Below, one piece after another: positions 1 through 9,704 of a stretch of 18,824 nt of DNA. The stretch spans positions 1-18,824 of the forward strand of contig JAIOTF010000291.1 in assembly GCA_021107195.1 (NCBI GenBank), written 5' to 3'. How positions within the stretch are numbered: position 1 is the stretch's first letter; each line of letters opens with the position of its first letter. Origin of the DNA: Anaerolineaceae bacterium. Its GTDB lineage: Bacteria > Chloroflexota > Anaerolineae > Anaerolineales > Anaerolineaceae. Under the pieces are notes generated by a model that had not been told where the DNA came from, searched no databases, and saw nothing but the letters and a program-made list of their open reading frames with translations. Made by a program: the position numbers and the translations under genes.

Positions 1-234
1 CACTACCATCACGAAAGATGGGACGGCACAGGCTACCCGCACGGTTTGAAAGGGAAGCAAATCCCCATTACTGCCCGCATCTTTGCCATTGTGGATGTCT
101 GGGATGCACTGCGCTCAGACCGTCCTTACCGAAAGGCGTGGCCCAAAGAAAAGACACTGGCCTATATTCAGGAACAATCCGGCAAACACTTTGACCCGCA
201 AGTGGTAGAAACTTTTCTGGAGATAATAGCGTAA
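1..234 (+). CDS. HD-GYP domain c-di-GMP phosphodiesterase, C-terminal fragment
   Basis: The frame is open from base 1 and ends at TAA 232-234, leaving 77 residues of a protein whose start lies outside the window. Residues 1-19 carry the second half of the HD-GYP signature (HHERWDGTGYP, with GYP at residues 11-13), followed by the conserved block with VDVWDAL and DRPYR that closes the HD-GYP fold. In this family the domain hydrolyses cyclic di-GMP to pGpG or GMP using a metal centre built mainly by upstream residues that are not visible here. The protein ends soon after the domain, so HD-GYP is its C-terminal module. Any sensory or receiver domain would be upstream. A general HD-domain hydrolase is a less likely alternative because the GYP motif is intact. 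Confidence 0.9.
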   Translation, partial: HYHHERWDGTGYPHGLKGKQIPITARIFAIVDVWDALRSDRPYRKAWPKEKTLAYIQEQSGKHFDPQVVETFLEIIA

Positions 235-237
235 AGC

Positions 238-256
238 ACCCCGATGTCATTCGGGT
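238..256 (+). terminator. Weak hairpin after the HD-GYP gene
   Basis: ACCC(C)GA pairs with TCGGGT, giving six base pairs with one bulged C, four bases after the HD-GYP stop codon. No T-run follows, so it is at best a weak terminator. The rest of the gap up to the ltaE promoter (257-464) shows nothing recognisable. Confidence 0.25.
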
Positions 257-464
257 AGAGTTACATATTGCTTTGTGTGACCCCTATATTGTTCTGAACT
301 GAAAATAGATCGCAGGAACATCCCTGCCTTTCATCTGCCAATTGAAGCAGACAACCTTTCAACAATTTTTTATAAACGCAACCCGATTCTGAAAATAAGT
401 CTCTCCTTTTAAGAATAACGGCTTGCCCAAAAACTACTTGTCTCCACCGTAAAAACGACCTCAA

Positions 465-473
465 TGCTATAAT
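465..473 (+). promoter_or_regulatory. Extended -10 promoter of ltaE
   Basis: TGCTATAAT matches the extended -10 consensus (TGn followed by a perfect TATAAT at 468-473). No good -35 hexamer lies 16-18 bases upstream, as is usual for extended -10 promoters. Transcription would start near 480, giving a leader of about 55 bases before the preferred ATG at 535. Confidence 0.6.
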
Positions 474-534
474 CCTCGAGAGAGAACTGGAATAGTCAGT
501 GTCACAAAGACTACATTGTTACCCAGGAGATCAA

Positions 535-1590
535 ATGCACTTCGGCAGCGATAATCAAACCGGCGCTTCAACGCAAGTTTTGGAAATGATCCAGAAAGCC
601 AATAGTGGCTATACTCATGGCTATGGAGAGGATAAATGGACTGATCGTGCGGTGCAAGCTCTCAAGGACACATTTGAATGTGATCTGGAAGCGTTCTTTG
701 TCGTCACCGGCACAGCCGCCAACGCCCTGGCTCTTTCCTGTCTGGTACAGCCCTGGGAGACGGTTTTATGTCATCATCAAGCACACATCCTGATCGATGA
801 ATCAACTGCGCCGGAATTCTTCACCGGGGGTGCCCGCCTGATGAGCATTACCAAAAGGGCTGGCAAAATCACCAAAGAACATCTGCATGAGTACTTCCGC
901 CTTGCAGGCACAGATTACCCCCATAACACCCGGGCCCAGGCGTTGAGCTTTGCCCAATCCAGCGAACTGGGTCAGGTTTACACACCACAGGAAATCACTA
1001 CCCTGTGCGCAGCTGCCAAACATTATGGTATGTCCATCCACATGGACGGCGCCCGCTTCGCCAACGCTGTGGCGGCCCTGGACTGTACGCCGGCCGAGAT
1101 CACCTGGCAAGCCGGGGTAGACGTCATGTCATTGGGAGCAACCAAGAATGGTGCCCTGGCCGCAGAAGCGGTGATCTTTTTCAACACCGAGCTCGCCCGC
1201 AAGTATCGTGAGCGGCGCAAACGCGCTGGCCATTTGCTCTCAAAAGGACGCTTTTTCGGGGCACAGTTCATCGGCTGGCTGGAAAATGGGCACTGGCTTG
1301 ATCTGGCCCGTCACGCCAACCAACTGGCATCCCAACTGGCAGAAGGCCTTTCGGCAATCCCCAATATCCGCCTGGCCTGGCCGGTGCAAGCCAATGAAGT
1401 CTTTCTCATCCTGCCAAAAACAACAACTGAGAGCCTGGAAGCTGCCGGGGCAACCTTCTATGAATGGTATCCACAAGGGCTTCCACCAGAAACTGAATTG
1501 CATAAAGGCGAGACTTTCATCCGGCTGGTCACGTCCTTCACCACCCGCAATGAAGATATTGCTGCATTTTGCGCCGTGGCCGGCAAATAA
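535..1590 (+). CDS. ltaE: Low-specificity L-threonine aldolase (PLP-dependent)
   Basis: The 351-residue product belongs to the beta-eliminating lyase / threonine aldolase family (PF01212), which splits L-threonine or L-allo-threonine into glycine and acetaldehyde in the cytoplasm. The N-terminus reads HFGSDNQTGAS, the usual family opening. HMDGARFANA comes before the PLP region, and the Schiff-base lysine is Lys204 in SLGATKNGALAAEAV. The length is typical. An in-frame GTG at 499 would add 12 residues, but ATG 535 is preceded by AGGAGA (525-530), and family members start close to the FGSDN block, so I chose the ATG. It stands alone: the upstream gene is an unrelated signalling protein, and the next gene starts 134 bases later with its own SD. 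Whether it prefers the threo or allo isomer cannot be read from sequence. Confidence 0.9.
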   Translation: MHFGSDNQTGASTQVLEMIQKANSGYTHGYGEDKWTDRAVQALKDTFECDLEAFFVVTGTAANALALSCLVQPWETVLCHHQAHILIDESTAPEFFTGGARLMSITKRAGKITKEHLHEYFRLAGTDYPHNTRAQALSFAQSSELGQVYTPQEITTLCAAAKHYGMSIHMDGARFANAVAALDCTPAEITWQAGVDVMSLGATKNGALAAEAVIFFNTELARKYRERRKRAGHLLSKGRFFGAQFIGWLENGHWLDLARHANQLASQLAEGLSAIPNIRLAWPVQANEVFLILPKTTTESLEAAGATFYEWYPQGLPPETELHKGETFIRLVTSFTTRNEDIAAFCAVAGK

Positions 1591-1689
1591 CTTCATCAAG
1601 GTACACACCCCAGGCTTTCACCAATTGAAAATTCAATACCGGATTTGGGAACACAAAAGGCCTCCCCTTCGTCTATACTTAAAGTGAAG

Positions 1690-1706
1690 TTCTATCTAAT
1701 ATAGAA
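1690..1706 (+). promoter_or_regulatory. Short inverted repeat upstream of the macroglobulin gene
   Basis: TTCTAT and ATAGAA form a perfect 6-bp inverted repeat with a 5-base spacer, 18 bases before the start codon and next to the SD (AAGGAAGG, about 1712-1719). A possible -10 (TATACT, 1674-1679) lies just upstream but lacks a well-spaced -35. The repeat could be an operator or chance A+T-rich symmetry. Confidence 0.3.
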
Positions 1707-1724
1707 GAGAAAAGGAAGGCCGCC

Positions 1725-4700
1725 ATGAATCACCAGCACAAGCATATCTCAAATCGTTCTCGATCTATCCTTTTAGCTGCCAGCATGCTGCTGGCACTGG
1801 GATGTGGATTCTTAAAAACCCTGTTTCCGGGCACAACTGACCCCATCTCAAGTCCATCCCCGTCAGACCCCATACAGGAGGGCAACACAGTGACAAGTAT
1901 CAATGGCGCCCAAACCGCAGAAGGGGCCTTCTATATCCGTTTGAGCGAAGGGCAGCAGCAGCCACAAGCCTTTGAACCGCTGCCGCTGGCAACCGGGGAA
2001 CCCTTGACAGAAGAAGAAATCGCTGTCATTCTCGATCGTCTCGCCGAACTTCCTCCGGCAACAGAATTGCAGACCGATTTGAAACTGCCGGAAGAATTAC
2101 TCCCGCCCCCCCGGCCAGGGGAGACCATCGGTCAGCCTTTCCCGCCCAGGCCAGAAGACATAGGCCCGGAAACCGTTGAAAGTGGTCCGCTGGAAGTGCT
2201 GCGATTTTCGCCGGAGGGCGAAATCCCCATGGCGCCTTTCATCAATATCACCTTTAACCAGCCAATGGCCGCATTGGGAACGCTGGCCCAATTGGCCGAG
2301 CAAGATGTCCCGGTGCAGATTGAGCCAGCTCTGGAAGGCACATGGCGCTGGCTGGGCACCAAGACTCTCAATTTCCAATACGACTCGGATTTGATCGACC
2401 GCCTGCCAATGGCGACCGAGTTTCGCGTCACCGTACCGGCAGGCACCACCTCTGCCACCGGCGGCGTACTGGCTGAATCCGTCAGTTGGACTTTCAATAC
2501 ACCCGCCCCGATATTGACCTCATATCACCCCTCCTACGGTCCGCAGCCCCTTGAACCGGTACTCTTTGCCGCCTTTGACCAACGCATCAACCCGCCAGCC
2601 GTCCTGGAAACGATCCGGGTTCTGGTAAACGGCGAACCGTACAGCATCCGCCTGGCCACTGCGGACGAGATCAAAGCAGACAGCCGGGTAAAATACCTCT
2701 CCGAGAACACCTCTGAAGACCGCTGGCTGGCCTTCAAAACCGATAAAATTCTACCCAAGGATGCCGATATCCAGGTGCTGATTGGGCCCGAAACACCATC
2801 CGCAGAAGGTGCGCTGGTCACCACTCAAACACAAAGTTTCAGCTTCGAAACCTACCCGCCGCTGCGTATCGAAGAATATGGCTGCTCATGGTACGGGGAC
2901 AATTGCCCACCATTGACACCTTTCTACATCCGGTTCAATAATCCAATCGACTCCGAAAAATTCATCGACTCAATGATCAGTATCGATCCTGATCTGGCTG
3001 GAGCTGTTTTGTCTGTCTCAGGCAACACGCTCACCATTCAGGGGGCCAGCGAAGGCCGCACAACTTACCGGGTCACGGTTGATGAAGCAATCACCGATAT
3101 CTTCGGTCAGCAATTCGGCAAAGATGAAACTCTTAAAATCAAGGTTGGCAAAGCTGAGCCAGTCTTGATCGGCCCGCAAAGGACGCTGGTCACGATTGAC
3201 CCAGCCGCCGCCAAACCAGAGCTATCACTGTATACCATCAACTACAACAAGCTGGCGGTCAAGATCTATGCTGTTGAACCCAAAGACTGGCAGGCTTTCA
3301 AACTCTATCTGCAAGACTATGCCCGCACCGACCAACCGCCACAGCCGCCAGGGAAACTCGTACTGGATGACACACTCAAGTTCCAAAACCCAGCCGATGC
3401 CCTAAGTGAGGTCAAGATTGACCTGAGCCAAGTCATGGACGGCAGCTATGGTCATTTCATCGTGATCGTCAAGCCGCCCAAAGGCTTCTTCGAAGAAGAA
3501 AGATATTGGGAAACGGTTCAGACCTGGGTGCAAGTAACCCAAATCGGGTTGGATGCTTTTGCTGACCAGGCCGATATGGTAGCCTGGGCAACGAATTTGG
3601 CGGACGGATCACCGCTGAACAATGTAACAATTCAATCAACAAACAATAACGTCAAAGCCGTAACCGGCGAAGATGGCATTGCCCGTTTCAAACTGCCAAA
3701 CAGCGGCATCTCTGTTCTCACCGCACAAAAAGGCGATGATGTGGTCATGCTGCCGCGCTCCGAATCGTATTGGGGTGAAGACACCTGGTCACCGCAAAAT
3801 ATACGGGACTCTCTGCGTTGGTATGTTTTCGACGACCGCGCCATGTACCGGCCGGGGGAGGAAATCCATGTCAAGGGCTGGATGCGCCGGATTGGCGGCA
3901 CACAAACCGGCGATGTGGAACTGATCAAAGAATCAGTAACTCAAGTGAATTACCAATTCATCGATCCGCAAGGAAATGAGCTGGCGCAAGGGTCTGCCGA
4001 AGTCAATGCGCTTGGCGGCTTCGATCTGGCTTTCACCATTCCCGAAAACAGCAATCTCGGCTATGCGCAGCTCTCTCTGTCTGCTATTGGTTCGATCAGC
4101 AATGTGGACAATGTGCAGTACTATCACAATTTCCAGATCCAGGAATTCCGCCGTCCGGAATTTGAAGTGACCGCCCGCAATGAAACTACGGGGCCGTACT
4201 TTGTGGATGGCGATGCCATTGTTGCCGTGGAAGCTGCCTATTACGCCGGCGGCGCCTTACCCGGCGCAGATGTAACCTGGTCCGTGACTGCAACCCCGAC
4301 CAATTATCAACCACCCAACTGGTCAGATTTCTCCTTCGGCACCTGGACGCCGTGGTGGTACAACTTCGGGCCAGTGATCGAAGCGTATTACGGCGACTGG
4401 GAAAACGATTCTTCCGCTTCTTCACAAATCTTTGAAGGCAAAACAGACGCCAGCGGTAATCACTACCTGGGCATGGATTTTGAAGGCACAGGCGATCTCA
4501 GACCGCAGAGTGTCATTGCCGAAGCCGTGGTGATGGACGTGAACCGTCAGGCGTGGGCAGGTTCCACCAGCCTGCTTGTACACCCGGCAGACCTGTATGT
4601 GGGCTTGCGAAGCGAACGCTATTTCGTCGAGCGTGGCCAACCACTGGATATTGAATTGATCGTAACCGATCTGGACGGCAATCCAGTCATTGATCGGCCA

Positions 4701-7700
4701 GTGCAAGTCACTGCTGAACGCATAATCTGGAAAACCGTCAAAGGACGCTGGCAGGAAGTGGCCGAAGAACCGCAAACCTGCACTGTAGGCTCGCAAAAAG
4801 AACCAGTATCTTGCAGCTTCGAGACTCCGCTTGGCGGCAAATACCGCATCACGGCTCTGATCACAGATGAAATGGGCCGTCAAAATCAATCCCAATTCAC
4901 CCGCTGGGTGAGCGGTGGAGAACTACCGCCTGCCCGCAAGGTAGAGCAGGAACAGGTTACCTTGATCCCCGATCAGGAAACCTACCAACCCGGTGATACT
5001 GCCCGGCTCCTGGTGCAATCACCTTTCAGCCCGGCTGAGGGCTTATTGACTGTCAGCCGCAGCGGCATCCTGTACACGGAGCGCTTCCAGATTACAGATG
5101 GTTCAGCCACATTGGAAATCCCCATTGAGGAAGCACATATTCCCAACCTGAATGTGCAAGTGGACCTGACCGGCGCTGCTGCCCGTACCGACGATGAAGG
5201 CCAGGCGTTACCAGATGTACCAGACCGGCCGGCTTTCGCAAGTGGTTCATTAAACCTGAACATCCCGCCATTATCACGGACATTGACCCTGACAGCAGCA
5301 CCACGGCTGACCGCCCTGGAACCCGGCGGAAGGACCAGGATTGATCTGCAATTGCAAGACGCCTCCGGTGAACCCGTATCCGGCGCCGAATTGGCCGTTG
5401 TTGTCGTCGATGAAGCCATACTGGCATTGACCGGTTATCAACTGGCCGACCCGCTGGCAACCTTCTATTACACCCGCTCGGCCAATGTGAGCAGCACGTA
5501 TGGGCGGTCCAGCATTATTCTGATCGACCCGCAAACTCTGGCCCAGGAAACCCAGCAACAAGTCGCAGCCACCCAGGTAATGGGCAAGAACCTGAGTGAA
5601 GACTCAGCCGGTATGGAAAGACTGGAAATGGAAATGCCGATGGCCGCCGCCCCAGCTGTAGAGGAAATGGCGATGGATGCAGCCGGCGAAGGCGGTGAAG
5701 CCCCGGACCAGGCAGCTCCGATTGCCGTGCGCAGTGACTTCAATCCGCTGGCCGTTTTTGCTCCCGAAGTACGCACCAATGCCAGCGGTGAAGCCAGTGT
5801 GGCAGTCAAGCTGCCCGACAACCTGACCCGCTACCGGGTGATGGTGGTTGCTGTGGATGATAGCGGCAAACAATTCGGCACCGCCGAAGCCAGTCTGACC
5901 GCCCGCCTGCCATTGCTGGTACGGCCTTCGGTCTCCCGCTTCCTCAATTTCGGCGACCAGTTTGAGCTGCCCGTGGTCCTGCAGAACCAGACTGATGAAG
6001 ATATGACTGTCGAAGTAGTCGCCGAAGCCAGCAATCTCAATTTGGCTGGCAGCGCCGGGATGCGCGTTACTGTCCCGGCCAACAACCGGGTGGAAGTACG
6101 CTTCCCGGGAACAACCAACACCGCCGGAACAGCGTCCGTCCAATTTGCCGCTGTCACCGATGGAGCGGCAGGCGCAGCCCAGGTCTCCCTGCCAGTCTAT
6201 ACCCCGGCCACCACAGAAGCTTTTGCCACCTATGGCGTGCTGGATTCGGGCGCTGTGTTACAGCCCATCGCTGCACCGGAAGGCGTATTCCCGCAGTACG
6301 GTGGATTGGAGATCACCACTTCATCTACCGCCCTGCAAGCATTGACTGACGCAGTACTCTATCTGGTCTCATACCCCTTCGATTGCAGTGAGCAACTCGC
6401 CTCCCGCATCCTGGGTGTGTCTGCCCTGCGCACTGTACTGAGTGCTTTTGAAGCGGATGGATTACCTTCTCCTGAAGCAATGGAAGCCTCTGTGATACGG
6501 GATATCGAAGAACTGCGCGGTCTGCAAAACTGGGATGGGGGTTTCCCCTACTGGCGGCGGGGCTACGACTCGATCCCCTATAACACGGTGCACGTGGCTC
6601 ACGCCCTGCAGCGGGCACGCATGATGGACTTCGCCGTGCCGGAAGATATGTGGCAAAGCAGTCTGGAATACTTGCGCTACGTCGAGAATTATTACCCTTC
6701 CTGGTATTCGCTGAAAACCCGTCAGACGATCAGCGCCTATGCGCTGTATGTTCGCATGCGTATGGGTGATTCCGATCCAAACAAAGCCCAGGCATTAATA
6801 GATGATGCCGGCGGACCGCAGAACCTGCCGTTGGACGCCGTGGCCTGGGTCTGGCAGGTATTGCAAGATACCCCCGGCGCCGAGCAGTCACTGAACGCCA
6901 TCCGGCAGCATGTCAACAATCAGGCTGTAGAAACCGCCGGAGCAGCGAACTTCTTCAATGGATACAGCGACGACGACTACGTCTTGCTGCATTCCAACCG
7001 GCGCACGGACGCCCTGTTGATGGATGCCCTGATCGGCGATAGCCCGCAAAGTGACCTGACCCCCAAACTGGTCAACGGCCTGCTCTCGCACCGCACCCGC
7101 GGCCGCTGGGGCAACACCCAGGAAAATGTCTTTGTGCTCCTGGCACTGGATCGCTATTTCAAAACCTTTGAAGCGCAAGAACCGGACTTTGTTGCCCGCA
7201 TCTGGCTGGGCAATACCTACGCCGGCAGCAGTACCTTCGAAGGCTACACCACCGACCGCTACCTGACCGAGATTCCCATGTCCTACCTGATGGACGCCAC
7301 CGCCGGAAAAGACACCGAAGACCTGATCCTCAGCAAGGATGGTGCCGGCAGGCTGTATTACCGCCTGGGGCTACGCTATGCACCTACCAATCTGCGGCTC
7401 GATCCACTGGATATGGGATTTGTCGTACAGCGTGTCTACGAAGGCGTGGATGACCCGGACGATGTGAAACTGGATGAGCAAGGTGTCTGGCACATCAAAG
7501 CCGGTGCCCGGGTGCGGGTGCGCCTCACCATGGTGGCTGACAACCGCCGTTATCACGTGGCACTGGTTGACCCGCTGCCCGCCGGACTGGAGATCATTAA
7601 CCCGGCGCTGGCTGTCGCGGAGAGCATCCCGGCCGACCCCAACAGCGCAGAACCAGGTTACTGGTGGTGGTGGCGCTGGTATCAGCACCAAAACATGCGG

Positions 7701-7874
7701 GATGAGCGGGCAGAAGTCTTCACCGCCCTGCTGTGGGACGGCGTTTATGAATACACCTATGTGGCCCGTGCCACCATGCCCGGTGAGTTTGTTGCACCAC
7801 CTGCTAAAGCCGAAGAAATGTATTCACCGGAAGTATTCGGACGCAGCGGCAGCGATATTGTCGTGGTCGAATAA
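1725..7874 (+). CDS. Bacterial alpha-2-macroglobulin family lipoprotein with thioester
   Basis: This 2049-residue protein is a bacterial alpha-2-macroglobulin (YfhM/ECAM-like), thought to sit in the cell envelope and trap invading proteases. The N-terminus is a lipoprotein signal with lipobox ALGC and lipidated Cys27, followed by a Ser/Pro-rich linker. A Big_5-like Ig domain occupies about residues 155-255, then several macroglobulin beta domains. A Met/Ala/Glu-rich low-complexity stretch (about 1299-1332) lies just before the A2M domain (NPLAVFAPEV to about 1390). The thioester domain has CSEQ at residues 1554-1557 in YPFDCSEQL, so the Cys-Gln thioester is intact. The C-terminus (MRDERAE, PPAKAEEMYSPEVFGR) is the family's conserved end, so the gene is complete. 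The penicillin-binding protein 1C gene that often accompanies this family is not adjacent. SD AAGGAAGG supports the ATG at 1725. Family assignment is firm; substrate proteases are unknown. Confidence 0.93.
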   Translation: MNHQHKHISNRSRSILLAASMLLALGCGFLKTLFPGTTDPISSPSPSDPIQEGNTVTSINGAQTAEGAFYIRLSEGQQQPQAFEPLPLATGEPLTEEEIAVILDRLAELPPATELQTDLKLPEELLPPPRPGETIGQPFPPRPEDIGPETVESGPLEVLRFSPEGEIPMAPFINITFNQPMAALGTLAQLAEQDVPVQIEPALEGTWRWLGTKTLNFQYDSDLIDRLPMATEFRVTVPAGTTSATGGVLAESVSWTFNTPAPILTSYHPSYGPQPLEPVLFAAFDQRINPPAVLETIRVLVNGEPYSIRLATADEIKADSRVKYLSENTSEDRWLAFKTDKILPKDADIQVLIGPETPSAEGALVTTQTQSFSFETYPPLRIEEYGCSWYGDNCPPLTPFYIRFNNPIDSEKFIDSMISIDPDLAGAVLSVSGNTLTIQGASEGRTTYRVTVDEAITDIFGQQFGKDETLKIKVGKAEPVLIGPQRTLVTIDPAAAKPELSLYTINYNKLAVKIYAVEPKDWQAFKLYLQDYARTDQPPQPPGKLVLDDTLKFQNPADALSEVKIDLSQVMDGSYGHFIVIVKPPKGFFEEERYWETVQTWVQVTQIGLDAFADQADMVAWATNLADGSPLNNVTIQSTNNNVKAVTGEDGIARFKLPNSGISVLTAQKGDDVVMLPRSESYWGEDTWSPQNIRDSLRWYVFDDRAMYRPGEEIHVKGWMRRIGGTQTGDVELIKESVTQVNYQFIDPQGNELAQGSAEVNALGGFDLAFTIPENSNLGYAQLSLSAIGSISNVDNVQYYHNFQIQEFRRPEFEVTARNETTGPYFVDGDAIVAVEAAYYAGGALPGADVTWSVTATPTNYQPPNWSDFSFGTWTPWWYNFGPVIEAYYGDWENDSSASSQIFEGKTDASGNHYLGMDFEGTGDLRPQSVIAEAVVMDVNRQAWAGSTSLLVHPADLYVGLRSERYFVERGQPLDIELIVTDLDGNPVIDRPVQVTAERIIWKTVKGRWQEVAEEPQTCTVGSQKEPVSCSFETPLGGKYRITALITDEMGRQNQSQFTRWVSGGELPPARKVEQEQVTLIPDQETYQPGDTARLLVQSPFSPAEGLLTVSRSGILYTERFQITDGSATLEIPIEEAHIPNLNVQVDLTGAAARTDDEGQALPDVPDRPAFASGSLNLNIPPLSRTLTLTAAPRLTALEPGGRTRIDLQLQDASGEPVSGAELAVVVVDEAILALTGYQLADPLATFYYTRSANVSSTYGRSSIILIDPQTLAQETQQQVAATQVMGKNLSEDSAGMERLEMEMPMAAAPAVEEMAMDAAGEGGEAPDQAAPIAVRSDFNPLAVFAPEVRTNASGEASVAVKLPDNLTRYRVMVVAVDDSGKQFGTAEASLTARLPLLVRPSVSRFLNFGDQFELPVVLQNQTDEDMTVEVVAEASNLNLAGSAGMRVTVPANNRVEVRFPGTTNTAGTASVQFAAVTDGAAGAAQVSLPVYTPATTEAFATYGVLDSGAVLQPIAAPEGVFPQYGGLEITTSSTALQALTDAVLYLVSYPFDCSEQLASRILGVSALRTVLSAFEADGLPSPEAMEASVIRDIEELRGLQNWDGGFPYWRRGYDSIPYNTVHVAHALQRARMMDFAVPEDMWQSSLEYLRYVENYYPSWYSLKTRQTISAYALYVRMRMGDSDPNKAQALIDDAGGPQNLPLDAVAWVWQVLQDTPGAEQSLNAIRQHVNNQAVETAGAANFFNGYSDDDYVLLHSNRRTDALLMDALIGDSPQSDLTPKLVNGLLSHRTRGRWGNTQENVFVLLALDRYFKTFEAQEPDFVARIWLGNTYAGSSTFEGYTTDRYLTEIPMSYLMDATAGKDTEDLILSKDGAGRLYYRLGLRYAPTNLRLDPLDMGFVVQRVYEGVDDPDDVKLDEQGVWHIKAGARVRVRLTMVADNRRYHVALVDPLPAGLEIINPALAVAESIPADPNSAEPGYWWWWRWYQHQNMRDERAEVFTALLWDGVYEYTYVARATMPGEFVAPPAKAEEMYSPEVFGRSGSDIVVVE

Positions 7875-7899
7875 GCGAATTTGTCCTTCACAAAAAGCA

Positions 7900-7930
7900 A
7901 TAGGGCGATCCTGTTCCAGGATCGCCCTAT
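7900..7930 (-). terminator. Hairpin terminator between converging genes
   Basis: A perfect 14-bp stem (ATAGGGCGATCCTG pairing with CAGGATCGCCCTAT) closes on a 3-base loop. Read on the minus strand it is followed by TGCTTTTTGTG, a fair T-tract, so it most clearly terminates the GGDEF gene. On the plus strand only AAAATTCC follows, yet the stem lies 25 bases after the macroglobulin stop and probably serves both genes. Confidence 0.85.
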
Positions 7931-7974
7931 AAAATTCCTTTGATTGAACAAAATTAAATTGAATCAGTCTCTTC

Positions 7975-9537
7975 TCAATCCATGCCGGAAATGGATAGAT
8001 GATTTTTGCCCTTTGCCTTGGCAACATACAACGCTCTGTCAGCATCGGCTAACAATTGCTCCAGACTCACATCCTCGTAGCCATCAAACAGCGCAAGCCC
8101 CTGGCTGAGTGTGATGCATACCTTCTCCATAAACCCCTCCACCGAATCTTCACTTTCCGCCTTTCCCAAACGTTTGCTGACCCGGATCGCTTCTTCCAAA
8201 CCTGTCAGAGGCATCAACACAGCAAATTCGTCTCCACCATATCGAAAGATAATATCTGACTTTCTCAATGTGCTGCGAAACGTATCAGCCAGGGCTTGCA
8301 ACATGCGGTCCCCCATCAAATGCCCAAAAGCATCATTCACCTGTTTAAAATTATCGAGATCAATCATCAACAAGGCAAATGGACTGTGGTACCGGCTGGC
8401 ACGATCATATTCCAAAGAAGCCAATTGGTAAAATTGCCGGCGGTTGTATAATCCCGTCAAAGCATCTGTCATTGCCATTTCCTGCAATTCATCTTCCAGA
8501 TTCTTCTGCTGCGTAATATCCCGCAGGACACATAAACGCCCCACATTTAAGTTGTTTCTGAAAATAGGTGAGCAGCGCAGGTCATAGACCAACACCTGTC
8601 CCTGCTGCTCGACGGTCAATTCACATTGCCTTTCCTCCACGCCAGTCAGCAATATTTTAACATCCGCATAAGTGGCAAACACATCCACGGCAGATTGTCC
8701 CACCAGTGTATCTTCTGAAGAATTAAAAATCTTTAACGCCGCAGGATTCAGATCAACAATACGCAACTGATCATCCACGACCAGCATACCATCCCCCATG
8801 CTGTCAATCAATAGCTGCCGCGCCACAGGTTTGAGATCAAACATGCGATACTGAAATAACCCAAATGAAAAAGCTAATCCGGCCAGCACAAAACCAAAGG
8901 GGTCATAATTGACGACCAACCCGGGAATAAGATGAAAAGTATATGCGATGTTGGTCAAGAGCGGAAACAATGTGCCGATCACCAGAGCAATCGTCTGACG
9001 ACGGTACTGCTTGACAAGATGCAATGCTTCTTGCAGCAGAAAGAAATCGCCGATGAGGATCAGCGCATAGGAATAGATCAGATGTACCCAAAACCATGGT
9101 CCCAGATGCCAGATTTCGTCGATCAAGTAAGGCCCAACGCGGAGGTAATCAATCCCTGTAAGAAATAACTTGTGTCTTTGGGTAGTGGCCATCAATACCA
9201 GCGAGGTCAATGGAACAATCGACAATAAAACCATATTGGGCTTTTTCAACCAACTTGCATGGTCACTAAACTGCAGCGCAAAAGCCAGCCAGAAAATAGG
9301 CGTGCAGAACACCATTGCCATGCGAATCACGGCCCAGATGAAATTTGCCTGTATAGAAGAAGTGATCATCCCCCATCCCACGGCAAACGTCCACAACGAG
9401 ATGGAAACCATCAGGAAAGTAAATTCACGCGCACCGCGCACAGTACGATGCCGCCAGGAAATCACCGCCAAAAACGCAGTTAACCCTGCAGCAAGAAAAG
9501 ACAATACAAAGAAGAAATGAAATTGTGTTTCATTCAT
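7975..9537 (-). CDS. Seven-TM / PAS / GGDEF diguanylate cyclase
   Basis: This 520-residue inner-membrane protein should make cyclic di-GMP from two GTP. Seven hydrophobic segments fill about residues 8-215, resembling the HisKA_7TM sensor module (PF16927). A PAS domain follows (about 225-340, with GMLVVDDQLRIVDLNPAAL), then a GGDEF domain from DALTGLYNRR to the C-terminus. The active-site motif is an intact GGDEF at residues 434-438. RKSD at 425-428 is the RxxD inhibitory I-site five residues before it, so product feedback inhibition is expected. A GTG at 9549 would add four residues, but ATG 9537 has AGG five bases upstream and the GTG has no SD, so I chose the ATG. With the HD-GYP protein at the left edge, both synthesis and breakdown of c-di-GMP are encoded nearby, though not in one operon. 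The signal sensed is unknown. Confidence 0.92.
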   Translation of the reverse strand: MNETQFHFFFVLSFLAAGLTAFLAVISWRHRTVRGAREFTFLMVSISLWTFAVGWGMITSSIQANFIWAVIRMAMVFCTPIFWLAFALQFSDHASWLKKPNMVLLSIVPLTSLVLMATTQRHKLFLTGIDYLRVGPYLIDEIWHLGPWFWVHLIYSYALILIGDFFLLQEALHLVKQYRRQTIALVIGTLFPLLTNIAYTFHLIPGLVVNYDPFGFVLAGLAFSFGLFQYRMFDLKPVARQLLIDSMGDGMLVVDDQLRIVDLNPAALKIFNSSEDTLVGQSAVDVFATYADVKILLTGVEERQCELTVEQQGQVLVYDLRCSPIFRNNLNVGRLCVLRDITQQKNLEDELQEMAMTDALTGLYNRRQFYQLASLEYDRASRYHSPFALLMIDLDNFKQVNDAFGHLMGDRMLQALADTFRSTLRKSDIIFRYGGDEFAVLMPLTGLEEAIRVSKRLGKAESEDSVEGFMEKVCITLSQGLALFDGYEDVSLEQLLADADRALYVAKAKGKNHLSISGMD

Positions 9538-9704
9538 TAAAGCCTGCACTCATTTGTATCAAAATGTGATGTATTCACTCTCATCACTATTGTGTCCGTT
9601 CCCGCCTCTAAAAACCAATTTATTACTCCGATACAAAGGGACACAAAACCAGACCGGAAAAAGCCTTTCCGAACTGGCAAGGAAGATATTGAAAAAATGT
9701 CGAT

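Noticed and set aside
499..534. GTG start giving a 363-residue threonine aldolase
   Set aside because: No SD stands before the GTG, whereas AGGAGA precedes ATG 535 and the family normally starts near the FGSDN block.
1645..1679. TTGGGA and TATACT as a sigma70 promoter for the macroglobulin gene
   Set aside because: The spacing is 23 bases, too long for a normal promoter; only the -10 half is credible.
1659..1720. Long-range pairing of GGCCTCCCCTTC with the macroglobulin SD region as a riboswitch-like control
   Set aside because: Pairing is imperfect, and the upstream half probably lies before the transcription start if TATACT is the -10.
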